From NCBI GenBank assembly GCA_937922675.1, contig CALAJN010000010.1:310001-374000 (forward strand): DNA of 64,000 bases. Direction: 5' to 3'. Under the pieces are notes generated by a model. It searched no databases and was not told the DNA's origin. It saw only the letters and a list, made by a program, of their open reading frames with translations. A program made the translations under genes and the position numbers. The DNA comes from an uncultured Granulosicoccaceae bacterium (GTDB taxonomy: Bacteria; Pseudomonadota; Gammaproteobacteria; Granulosicoccales; Granulosicoccaceae). The stretch's first letter is position 1. Each line of letters starts with the position of its first letter. Below are positions 56,989-64,000 of this stretch, piece after piece.

Positions 56989-57264
56989 TGCCCGAACGCT
57001 TGGCAAGATCAGGTTGTTCGACGGATCAGCCTGGATCATAGGGATCTGGACACCTTGCCAAGCGATCACGTCGAGCTTTTCGAGTGCGTCTCGCAGCGCG
57101 ACAAAACTGGAGCACGCAAAGTATTGCGACGCCACTTGGGGCGAGTACTGGTTGATCTTGAAAAGATAGAACGGCAGTTTCCTGAATATTTCAAATTTGA
57201 ATCGCCCGGCATCGGTGCTCGCGACCGCCAGCAAGGACGACCACCCCAGGCGTGCATAACGTGA
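56989..57264 (+). pseudogene. C-terminal remnant of a GntR-family (FCD) regulator
   Basis: The frame gives NAWQDQVVRRISLD, then SDHVELFECVSQRDKTGARK, then HLGRVLVDLEKIERQFPEYF, a clear match to the last helices of the FCD effector domain of GntR regulators. The winged-helix N-terminus and most of FCD are missing, and an in-frame TGA lies at 56986-56988. It sits 13 bases before the SDR remnant, the usual place for a regulator of a sugar-acid operon. Confidence 0.7.
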
Positions 57265-57277
57265 CAGATAGCATGAT

Positions 57278-57711
57278 ATGAACGACTTGACTGGCAAGGT
57301 TGCTCTGGTTACCGGAGGCTCTCAAGGTATTGGACTTGGCATAGCCCAGGTTTTTCTTGAACAGGGAGCCGGCGTGCCGGTTGTAGCGAAACGCGCGCAG
57401 TCCCTGAAGACAATGACCACACAGATCGTCAGTTCAGACAGGCTCGAGCGGTTTGCAGGCGATGTGTCCAAAAGCACTGACATGCAAGCCGTAGTGACAG
57501 CGGCCGTTCAACGTTTTGGTGGTTTGGATATATTGGTCAACTCGGCTGGCATCCAGCGGTATGGCAATGTGGTAGATACCGAGGAGCACACGTGGAATGA
57601 GGTGTTTGATGTCAATGTAAAGGGCGCCTTCCTGGCGTCGAAGTATGCAGTACCGCAGATGCAGGCTAGGGAGGTGGGTCGATTGTCAACATAGCCAGCG
57701 TATCTCGGTAG
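57278..57711 (+). pseudogene. short-chain dehydrogenase remnant, frameshifted and truncated
   Basis: The ATG frame encodes a good SDR N-terminal half: ALVTGGSQGIGLGIAQ, GDVSKSTDM, ILVNSAGIQRYGN, then KYAVPQMQAR. Near 57670 the frame breaks in a G-rich run: the ATG frame stops at 57694, and the shifted frame continues GGSIVNIASVS and stops at TAG 57709-57711. The Tyr-Lys site and C-terminal half are absent because the sequence joins directly to an aldose epimerase remnant. Confidence 0.85.
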
Positions 57712-57716
57712 TCGGT

Positions 57717-58239
57717 GGCCGCGTAAGCATCAAGCTTTCGGTGACCGACCTTGGGCCTGAGTCTCTTCCTTTTGGTCTGGGCCTTCATCCCTAATTTCCT
57801 TTGAGCCCGGACACGCGGGTTGAGTTTGCAGCGGGCGAAGCCTGGAACGAACGCGAACATCATCTACCCGCTCGTCTGGTTCCAATTCCCGACTCGCTCG
57901 ATTTCTCGTCGGGAGGGCCTGTACCCCACTACGGGATTCATGTGGGATATGGACAGTGGACGGGCCACGCAAAAAATCGACTACCCGAGCCGAATGCTGA
58001 CGCTGCAGTCGCAGGCAGGTTCAAGCAGTCAGCGTTTGCAGCTGTTGCGACCGGATGCCTATCCCGAAGGGTGTGAGCCTTACGTCTATCTCAAGCCGAT
58101 GACGCACACCTGCAATGCGCACCATCTTGTGGGGGACTTCGGGTTGAGGCGGCTCAGGCGCGGTGAAAGCCTGGACTTGTCGCACGTTATTCAGCCGGTG
58201 AGCATGTCGTCACAGAAACATGAAGGCCGCACAGTGTAG
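57717..58239 (+). pseudogene. aldose 1-epimerase remnant (C-terminal part; nonsense and frameshift)
   Basis: In one frame the sequence reads VSIKLSVTDLGPESLPFGLG, then LHP, TAA (57792-57794, where the family has Tyr of HPYFP), then FPLSPDTRVEFAAGEAWN and LVPIPDSLDFSSGGPVPHYG. At an A6 run (57971-57976) it shifts to the next frame: IDYPSRMLTLQSQ, LLRPDAYPEG and YVYLKPMTHTCNAHHLVGDF to the stop at 58239. This is the second half of a galactose-mutarotase-like protein; the N-terminal half is gone. It lies about 140 bases before the sugar-binding protein gene. Confidence 0.78.
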
Positions 58240-58379
58240 CCGCTCGGCATTTGACGGCTCGCCAGGAGGGTGATAAGTTCACGACGTGTCGTAAATCACT
58301 ACATACGTTCCATCCACTCCAAAATCACAACGGTCTGCTGCGCCGCAGCGAGGCTCACAACGACTCGACGGGGAGATAT

Positions 58380-59636
58380 ATGAACAGGTACTTCAAGTTG
58401 TCACTGCTGGCTGCAGCCAGTCTGGGATTGATTGGCACCGCGCAAGCGGCAGATGAAGTAGAAGTGCTGCACTGGTGGACATCCGGCGGTGAAGCGGCGG
58501 CGGTACAGGTTCTCAAGGAAGATCTGGAATCCAAGAACGTCGGTTGGCAGGATATGGCGGTAGCAGGTGGCGGCGGTGATGCTGCGCGTACCACGCTCAA
58601 GACGCGCGTGACAGCGGGAGACCCACCCACAGCAGGGCAGATGCTCGGTATGGCGGTTCGTGACTGGGCGGAGCAAGGCTCGTTGGGCAACCTGAACGAA
58701 ATTGCTGCGACAGAGGGTTGGGAAGATGTGGTTCCCAGTGCTGTCAAGGCGTTTGCCAAGTACGAAGACGACTGGGTTGCAGCTCCAGTCAACATTCATC
58801 GGCCTCACTGGGTGTGGTCCAACCCACAGGTCCTGGCGGACAACGGCATCGACGCCCCGCCCTCGAGCTGGGAAGAGTTCAATGCCGCGGCTGAAAAGCT
58901 GCAAGCCAACGGCGTCATTCCGCTGGCTCATGGTGGGCAACCTTGGCAGGACGCCACCATCTTCGAGGCAGTAGTGCTGGGACTCGGTGGCGCTGACTTT
59001 TACCAGAAGTCCATTATCGAAGCCGATGAAGAAGCCATTACCTCAGACACCATGAAAGCGGTGTTCGACCAGATGAGAACGATGCGAGGCTTTGTCGATC
59101 CCAACTTCTCCGGTCGAGACTGGAACCTTGCCACCGCCATGGTTCTCAATGGTGAGGCAGCGATGCAAATCATGGGTGACTGGGCCAAAGGTGAGATAGT
59201 GGCAGCAGAGCTGATACCCGGAGAGGACATTCTCTGCTCACTGGTTCCTGGCACTGAAGGCTCGTTTCTGTTCAACACGGACTTCTTCGCCATGTTCAAC
59301 GTCGGCGATGACAAGCAAGCCGCTCAGATGCAACTGGCTAGCAGCATCCTGGCACCCGGGTTTCAGGAAACATTCAACCTGACGAAAGGCTCTATCCCGG
59401 CAAACATGCAGGTATCAGATGAGAACTTTGACTTGTGTGGTCAAAAATCCATGGCCGACCTGAAAGCCGCCGAAAGTGCAGGAACGCTGATGGGATCTCT
59501 GGCGCATGGACACGGCCAACCCTCGGCTGTGCAGGCCGCTTACGTGGACGTAGTAACCGAGCACTTCAACTCCGACATGTCATCAGAGGATGCTGTACAG
59601 AAAATGGCTGCAGCCGTGGCTGATGCACAATTCTGA
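58380..59636 (+). CDS. sugar ABC transporter substrate-binding protein (GtsA-like)
   Basis: A 418-residue periplasmic binding protein. Its signal peptide ends near residue 22 (GTAQA), and the mature protein starts with VEVLHWWTSGGEAAAVQVL, the opening of Pseudomonas GtsA-type glucose/mannose receptors. AVAGGGGDAARTTLKTRV, LAHGGQPWQDATIFE and two Cys near the C-terminal half fit that family. GGGGAG at 58371-58376 lies just before ATG 58380. It is separated from its permeases by 454 bases with two strong hairpins, so it is probably made in excess. The sugar is unknown; the nearby oxidoreductase suggests something other than plain glucose. Confidence 0.92.
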   Translation: MNRYFKLSLLAAASLGLIGTAQAADEVEVLHWWTSGGEAAAVQVLKEDLESKNVGWQDMAVAGGGGDAARTTLKTRVTAGDPPTAGQMLGMAVRDWAEQGSLGNLNEIAATEGWEDVVPSAVKAFAKYEDDWVAAPVNIHRPHWVWSNPQVLADNGIDAPPSSWEEFNAAAEKLQANGVIPLAHGGQPWQDATIFEAVVLGLGGADFYQKSIIEADEEAITSDTMKAVFDQMRTMRGFVDPNFSGRDWNLATAMVLNGEAAMQIMGDWAKGEIVAAELIPGEDILCSLVPGTEGSFLFNTDFFAMFNVGDDKQAAQMQLASSILAPGFQETFNLTKGSIPANMQVSDENFDLCGQKSMADLKAAESAGTLMGSLAHGHGQPSAVQAAYVDVVTEHFNSDMSSEDAVQKMAAAVADAQF

Positions 59637-59666
59637 TTGACAGAGCACGATAAGACGGATGATCGC

Positions 59667-59697
59667 GGGCTGGCAGAGCACGTGACCCAGCCAGCCC
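59667..59697 (+). terminator. stem-loop after the sugar-binding protein gene (attenuator or mRNA stabiliser)
   Basis: GGGCTGGC (59667-59674) and GCCAGCCC (59690-59697) form a perfect 8-bp GC-rich stem with a 15-base loop, 30 bases after the stop. No T-run follows; instead TCGGTAAAAAACC. It could be a partial terminator or a 3' stabilising hairpin for the binding-protein mRNA. Confidence 0.55.
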
Positions 59698-59713
59698 ATC
59701 GGTAAAAAACCGC

Positions 59714-59749
59714 GGCGTACTTCACTCGAGACCACACGTGAAGTACGCC
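59714..59749 (+). terminator. second stem-loop, 12-bp perfect inverted repeat
   Basis: GGCGTACTTCAC (59714-59725) and GTGAAGTACGCC (59738-59749) pair perfectly around a 12-base loop. Like the preceding hairpin it lies between binding protein and permeases; it has A residues on the left and no T-run on the right, so it could act on either strand or as a processing or stability element. Confidence 0.55.
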
Positions 59750-60090
59750 AAGGCCAACAAGGGGAAGTCAGCCTCACTTGGCATGGACCAACGCAGGCTT
59801 GCCAGGCATTCAGACCCAAAGGCTACCTGCACGCTCTGACTGCGAGCCCCAGACGTTTTTCACTTGGCACGCTCGCCTGTCTTTCGACAGAGCCCACAGC
59901 TTCAACGCATGAACTGTACGTGCCCGGAAATTCTCGCCCCAACATTCGGTAAGCCCGGTCGCGTTCGCGTATATTGTTGCGCGTGCCATCCAAAGCGTTA
60001 CCCGTGCTCTAGCGGCAATCCCGATGCCAACAGAGCAACATTCAAATACGCTTCTTAACTCGGTGTCCGCTTGTTTTTGAGAGGCTCAAT

Positions 60091-60972
60091 ATGACGTTCA
60101 AGCAACGCCTGCAAGCGACAATGCCGCTTGCCGTGCTGTCGCCGAGCTTGCTGGCACTCACGATTGGTGTGTACGGGTTTATTCTGTTCACTGTTGTGAT
60201 CTCTTTTACCCGTTCAAAAATGTTCCCCACGTGGGACTGGGTTGGACTGCGTCAGTATCCGCGTCTGTTTGCCAACAGCCGCTGGGAGACGTCGGTAGAC
60301 AATTTTCTGGTGTTCGGCTCGCTCTACATCGGTGGCGCCATGATTCTGGGGCTTTTCATGGCCATTCTTCTCGACCAGAAGATTCGATTCGAAGGCGTGC
60401 TACGAACAATCTATCTCTATCCCCTGGCCTTGTCATTCATAGTTACCGGTGTTGTCTGGCAGTGGATGCTCAACCCGGGGCTGGGTATCGAGCGTCTCAT
60501 GAGGCAGTGGGGGTTCGAGAGCTTCGAGTTCCGATGGATCACCGACCCCGATATGGCAATTTACTGTCTGGTTATTGCTGGTGTATGGCAGGTGGCAGGC
60601 TTTACCATGGCCATGTTCCTGGCAGGGCTTAGAGGCATCAACGAAGAAATCCTGAAAGCTGCGCAGATCGATGGCGCCCCAGGCTGGAAAATCTATTGGC
60701 GTATCATTATCCCAGCGCTTCGCCCGGTGTTCCTCACAGCATTTGTGGTGCAGGCACACCTTGCAATCAAGAGCTATGACCTGGTTGTTGCCTTGACCAA
60801 GGGTGGGCCAGGTCTGGCGACACAGCTTCCGTCAACGTTCATGTATTCCACAACGTTCACGCGCAATCAGATGGGTCTTGGCGCTGCCAGTGCTGTCATG
60901 ATGCTGCTCGCCGTGGCTGCCGTCATGGTGCCTTATCTGTATTCAGAGTTGAGAAATGAACGCAGTCATTGA
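60091..60972 (+). CDS. sugar ABC transporter permease (GtsB-like)
   Basis: A 293-residue inner-membrane permease with six spans. The N-terminal part carries the family stretch SLLALTIGVYGFILFTVVIS; the EAA-type loop is NEEILKAAQIDGAPGWKIYW, and VVALTKGGPGLATQLPSTFM is a conserved C-terminal segment of MalF/UgpA-type subunits. A 17-base overlap with the following permease implies coupled translation. The ATG at 60091 has GAGAGG upstream. Confidence 0.92.
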   Translation: MTFKQRLQATMPLAVLSPSLLALTIGVYGFILFTVVISFTRSKMFPTWDWVGLRQYPRLFANSRWETSVDNFLVFGSLYIGGAMILGLFMAILLDQKIRFEGVLRTIYLYPLALSFIVTGVVWQWMLNPGLGIERLMRQWGFESFEFRWITDPDMAIYCLVIAGVWQVAGFTMAMFLAGLRGINEEILKAAQIDGAPGWKIYWRIIIPALRPVFLTAFVVQAHLAIKSYDLVVALTKGGPGLATQLPSTFMYSTTFTRNQMGLGAASAVMMLLAVAAVMVPYLYSELRNERSH

Positions 60973-61861
60973 CGCCGGCGCGATAGCGGACACAGTCAGG
61001 AGGCGACGGCGATCGCACCTGATCGGGCGAATATTCATCTATTCGGGTTTGCTCTTGCTGGCCGCTTTTTTTATTACACCGTTGCTGGTCATGTTGATGA
61101 CATCGTTCAAGACGATGCCAGAAATTCGCAGTGGCAATTTACTGTCTCTACCGACGTCGTTGAATACCGACGCATGGCGGCTGGCATGGAGTGAGGCTTG
61201 CATCTCGGTCAGCTGCGAGGGTTTGAACGGCTACTTCTGGAACTCGATGAAAATAGTGATTCCGGCTGTTGTCTTGTCAGTAGCATTTGGCGCCCTGAAC
61301 GGATATGTACTGACCAAATGGCAGTTTCCAGGCGCCAACCTGGTGTTCGGGTTGATGCTGTTCGGGTGCTTCATACCTTTTCAGATAGTGCTCATACCCA
61401 TGGCCAAGACACTGGGATTTCTGGGTATAGCGGGCACCACGCCCGGCCTGGTGCTTGTTCACTTCATCTATGGTATTTCGTTTACTACCCTGTTTTTTCG
61501 CAATTTCTATGTGTCAGTGCCGGACGATCTGATCAAGTCTGCTCGTATCGATGGGGCGGGATTCTGGCGGATTTTCACACGTATCTTGCTGCCTCTGTCC
61601 TGGCCTATCGTGATCGTTGCCATCATCTGGCAGTTCACGAATGTCTGGAACGATTTTCTGTTTGGCGTTTCATTTGCCGCAGGCACGGACCAGCCAATTA
61701 CTGTGGCGCTGAATAATCTGGTAAACACTTCAACAGGCGTCAAGGCCTACAACGTGGACATGGCGGGCGCAATGATCGCAGCTCTTCCGACCATCCTTGT
61801 GTACGTTGTTGCTGGTCGCTATTTTCTACGCGGACTGATGTCCGGCGCCGTCAAAGGATAA
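60956..61861 (+). CDS. sugar ABC transporter permease (GtsC-like)
   Basis: The partner permease, 301 residues, with six spans. Conserved segments: FITPLLVMLMTSFKTM, WNSMKIVIPAVVLSVAFGAL, the EAA-type loop DLIKSARIDGAGFWRIF, and WNDFLFGVSFA. It overlaps the preceding permease and is followed after three bases by the ATPase, so the transporter core is one translational unit. Confidence 0.92.
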   Translation: MNAVIDAGAIADTVRRRRRSHLIGRIFIYSGLLLLAAFFITPLLVMLMTSFKTMPEIRSGNLLSLPTSLNTDAWRLAWSEACISVSCEGLNGYFWNSMKIVIPAVVLSVAFGALNGYVLTKWQFPGANLVFGLMLFGCFIPFQIVLIPMAKTLGFLGIAGTTPGLVLVHFIYGISFTTLFFRNFYVSVPDDLIKSARIDGAGFWRIFTRILLPLSWPIVIVAIIWQFTNVWNDFLFGVSFAAGTDQPITVALNNLVNTSTGVKAYNVDMAGAMIAALPTILVYVVAGRYFLRGLMSGAVKG

Positions 61862-61864
61862 GTT

Positions 61865-63001
61865 GTGGCCAGTCTCAACATCAACAATGCCAGTAAAAGC
61901 TATGGCAAGACCGCTGTTCTACATGATGTAGACATCGAGGTAGACGAAGGAGAATTCCTTGTCTTGGTAGGCCCCTCCGGTTGCGGAAAATCAACCTTGC
62001 TGAACATGATTGCAGGTCTGGAGTCGGTCACCGGCGGCAGTATCGAGATCGATGATGCAGTGGTCAACGAGTTACCGCCCGCCGATCGAGACATAGCGAT
62101 GGTCTTCCAATCCTATGCCTTGTATCCCAACATGACGGTTGCCAAAAACATTGCCTTTGGGCTGGAGATGCGCAAGGTACCCAAGGCCGAGCGTCAGAAG
62201 GCCGTGGCTCAAGTAGCCGAATTGCTGCAGATCGAACCACTACTGAATCGAAAACCTGCACAACTCTCGGGCGGCCAACGCCAGCGTGTTGCCATGGGGC
62301 GCGCATTGGTACGGGATCCAAAAATATTCCTCTTCGATGAGCCCCTCTCCAATCTGGATGCCAAGCTGCGTGTCGAGATGCGCACAGAGATCAAAAAACT
62401 ACATCAGCGTTTGGGCACGACCATCGTCTACGTCACACACGATCAGATCGAAGCAATGACGATGGCTACACGTATTGCTGTGATGCAAGGTGGCTATTTG
62501 CAGCAGTTGGGAACTCCCAAGTCCATATACGATCGGCCGGCGAATACTTTCGTGGCAACGTTCATGGGCTCACCCCCGATGAACCTGATCCCGGCAACCG
62601 TTAACAAATCCGAGGCGGCAGTCAGTCTGTCAGTATCCTATGGAGACGGCAAGCAGTCAGACATCAGCGTGCCAGCTGACGTGCGGCCTGAGCAACTTGT
62701 GGACGGGCAAGAGGTGCTACTTGGCTTGCGGCCCGAGTGGTTCGAACTCGTTTATTCAGACGGCGCAACTTCAGATGCCGGTGCGCGCGCTTGGCGCTTC
62801 CTGCATGAGGTGACAATAACCGAGCCCACAGGGCCAGACCTTCTGTGCGTGCTCAATTTTAATGAGCAGACTGAAGTTGTGGTCAGACTGGACGCCGATG
62901 CCGGTGTTGAGGCAGGCGACACGATTGAACTGTCTGCTCTTCTGGAGAAAGCCGTCCTATTTGACAAGCTTGGTGGCGAAGCACTGAACAACACTCCTTG
63001 A
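61865..63001 (+). CDS. sugar ABC transporter ATP-binding protein (UgpC/MsmK-like)
   Basis: A 378-residue ATPase starting at GTG. Walker [10 protein letters not shown] is at about 36-44, with [10 protein letters not shown], signature [12 protein letters not shown], Walker [13 protein letters not shown] and switch [11 protein letters not shown]-terminal OB/TOBE regulatory region (from about 235) follows. It is the second such ATPase in the window; the ugpC product shares the same architecture but differs throughout. Fourteen bases later comes a Gfo/Idh/MocA oxidoreductase, so a sugar-modifying enzyme is in the same operon. Confidence 0.92.
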   Translation: MASLNINNASKSYGKTAVLHDVDIEVDEGEFLVLVGPSGCGKSTLLNMIAGLESVTGGSIEIDDAVVNELPPADRDIAMVFQSYALYPNMTVAKNIAFGLEMRKVPKAERQKAVAQVAELLQIEPLLNRKPAQLSGGQRQRVAMGRALVRDPKIFLFDEPLSNLDAKLRVEMRTEIKKLHQRLGTTIVYVTHDQIEAMTMATRIAVMQGGYLQQLGTPKSIYDRPANTFVATFMGSPPMNLIPATVNKSEAAVSLSVSYGDGKQSDISVPADVRPEQLVDGQEVLLGLRPEWFELVYSDGATSDAGARAWRFLHEVTITEPTGPDLLCVLNFNEQTEVVVRLDADAGVEAGDTIELSALLEKAVLFDKLGGEALNNTP

Positions 63002-63015
63002 GTACAGCTAACAGC

Positions 63016-64000
63016 ATGTTGAATATCGGAGTTTTGGGCGCAGGACCCATTGCACAGTTCGCGCACCTGGAGTCATGCCAAAAGGCAACTAACGCACAGC
63101 TCTATGCCATATGCGATGTAGCACCAGATCTCCTGACACGTGTTGCCGCCTTCTACCAGCCCGAAAGAACCTACAGTGACTACGACTCCATGCTTAGCGA
63201 TAGTGCGCTGGATGCGGTAGTCATAGCAACATCGGATGCCTTCCACGTACCTGCTGCTATCAAAGCACTGGAAGCAGGCAAACATGTGCTGTGTGAGAAG
63301 CCGCTTGCTACCTCGCTTGACGAAATTCTTAAGCTCAAAGCAGTGCACAAGGGCACGGGAAAACACGTGCAGGTAGGCCACATGAAACGCTTTGATCCAG
63401 GTCTGCAAGCTGCCAAGCAGTTCATCGATACAGACATGGGTGAGCTGCAAGCGATCAAGGCATGGTATTGCGACTCCACACATCGGTATACCAATACGGA
63501 TGCGGTACAGCCACTACCGTTGAAGAGCGCTGAGGCACGCAAACCTGCAGGTGATCCAAAAGCCGACAAAGAGCAGTACTTCATGTTGGCGCACGGCAGC
63601 CACCTGGTCGATACAGCGCGTTATTTTGGTGGCGAGATTGTCTCTGTCAATGCACGGCTAAGTAAAAAGTTTGGTTCTTATTGCTGGTTTGTTGATGTTG
63701 AATACGCAAACGGCTGCCTGGGACATCTTGATTTGACCGTTGCGGTTCGTATGGACTGGCACGAAGGTTTTCAGATCTATGGCGAAAAAGGTGCAGTGCT
63801 TGGCAAGACCTATAACCCCTGGTACTACCGCTCCAGTGAAGTAGATATCTTTCGCGAGTCAACTGAGTCCTCCGAGCGAGTGCTAGGTGCCGACGGACAC
63901 TTCTATCGCCGTCAACTGGAAGGCTTTGTGCGTTCCGTTCAGAACGATTCACCGGTGGAAGGTGCTGACATTGCTGACGGTGAGGCCTGCGTGCGAGCCA
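63016..64000 (+). CDS. Gfo/Idh/MocA-family oxidoreductase, 3' end outside window
   Basis: The first 328 codons of an NAD(P)-dependent sugar oxidoreductase that runs off the right edge. The Rossmann motif GVLGAGPIAQ is at residues 5-14, VVIATSDAFHVPAAI near 68-82 and the family EKP at 94-96 (LCEKPLATS). The HxxD region appears as MLAHGSHLVDTARYF. It starts 14 bases after the transporter ATPase, so it probably acts on the imported sugar or cyclitol (inositol-type 2-dehydrogenases are relatives). The substrate is open. Confidence 0.9.
   Translation, partial: MLNIGVLGAGPIAQFAHLESCQKATNAQLYAICDVAPDLLTRVAAFYQPERTYSDYDSMLSDSALDAVVIATSDAFHVPAAIKALEAGKHVLCEKPLATSLDEILKLKAVHKGTGKHVQVGHMKRFDPGLQAAKQFIDTDMGELQAIKAWYCDSTHRYTNTDAVQPLPLKSAEARKPAGDPKADKEQYFMLAHGSHLVDTARYFGGEIVSVNARLSKKFGSYCWFVDVEYANGCLGHLDLTVAVRMDWHEGFQIYGEKGAVLGKTYNPWYYRSSEVDIFRESTESSERVLGADGHFYRRQLEGFVRSVQNDSPVEGADIADGEACVRA

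Larger units (their letters stand above)
59637..60090. other. 454-base spacer between binding protein and permease genes
   Basis: No gene is supported. The first 115 bases hold two perfect stem-loops (listed separately). The remaining part shows no open frame with a ribosome site and no family likeness, and may hold a promoter for the permease genes, though I cannot point to hexamers. Confidence 0.45.

Noticed and set aside
58251-58379. Upstream extension of the sugar-binding protein
   Set aside because: GGGGAG directly before ATG 58380 and a normal signal peptide there make the longer form unlikely.

Overview
This window looks like the chromosome of a free-living, probably marine, heterotrophic gammaproteobacterium. 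The basis is its combination of UgpBAEC-type and GtsABC-type sugar transporters, the tyrosine-catabolism pair HmgA/FahA, a haem-type fatty-acid cis/trans isomerase, a methanethiol-oxidase locus and LpxR- and DUF2059-type envelope proteins. A Granulosicoccus-like lineage is a guess from overall resemblance and is unverified. I saw no rRNA, tRNA, CRISPR array, insertion sequence or prophage.

Layout. 1-2.4 kb: start of a MacB-type ABC exporter ATPase, its HlyD-like adaptor, and a Mn-dependent pyrophosphatase. 2.7-4.9 kb: two unknown conserved proteins and a lipoprotein esterase. 5-11.6 kb: a phytanoyl-CoA dioxygenase-like enzyme, a DUF2059 protein, a valine-catabolism operon whose third gene (enoyl-CoA hydratase) is broken, then cti. 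12-14.6 kb: hmgA-fahA. 14.9-17 kb: an orphan histidine kinase and a YfcG-like glutathione transferase. 17.3-21.6 kb: ugpBAEC behind a 14-G homopolymer. 22-26.4 kb: aldo/keto reductase, epimerase, DCC protein, and an orphan TAXI-type binding protein.

26.7-34.6 kb is the most unusual part. A single protein joins an ammonium-channel domain to PAS, GGDEF and EAL domains. It converges on two tandem secreted paralogues built from a Cys-paired repeat; one carries a domain closely resembling the animal integrin beta I-like domain, including the MIDAS and ADMIDAS metal ligands. 34.9-38.1 kb: an ATP-dependent DNA ligase/exonuclease pair and a small gene ending in a terminator. 38.3-45.2 kb: 3-hydroxybutyrate dehydrogenase, a barrel-like protein, SMP-30 lactonase, glutaminase, and an ALDH/TPP-enzyme pair. 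45.3-48.9 kb: an SBP56/methanethiol oxidase with a membrane protein, divergent from glutathione-dependent formaldehyde dehydrogenase, which fits methanethiol giving formaldehyde and then formate. 49-54.5 kb: LpxR-like protein, Tat-exported MBL hydrolase, atypical SDR, small ABM protein, TauE permease.

From 53 to 58.3 kb the intergenic DNA carries remnants of a PPOX flavoprotein, an aminotransferase, a GntR/FCD regulator, an SDR and an aldose 1-epimerase. The last three look like the decayed front end of the sugar operon that continues intact as a GtsABC-type transporter and a Gfo/Idh/MocA oxidoreductase at 58.4-64 kb. Most starts were chosen by Shine-Dalgarno spacing or by family N-termini. 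All family names rest on motifs read by eye; no search was run.
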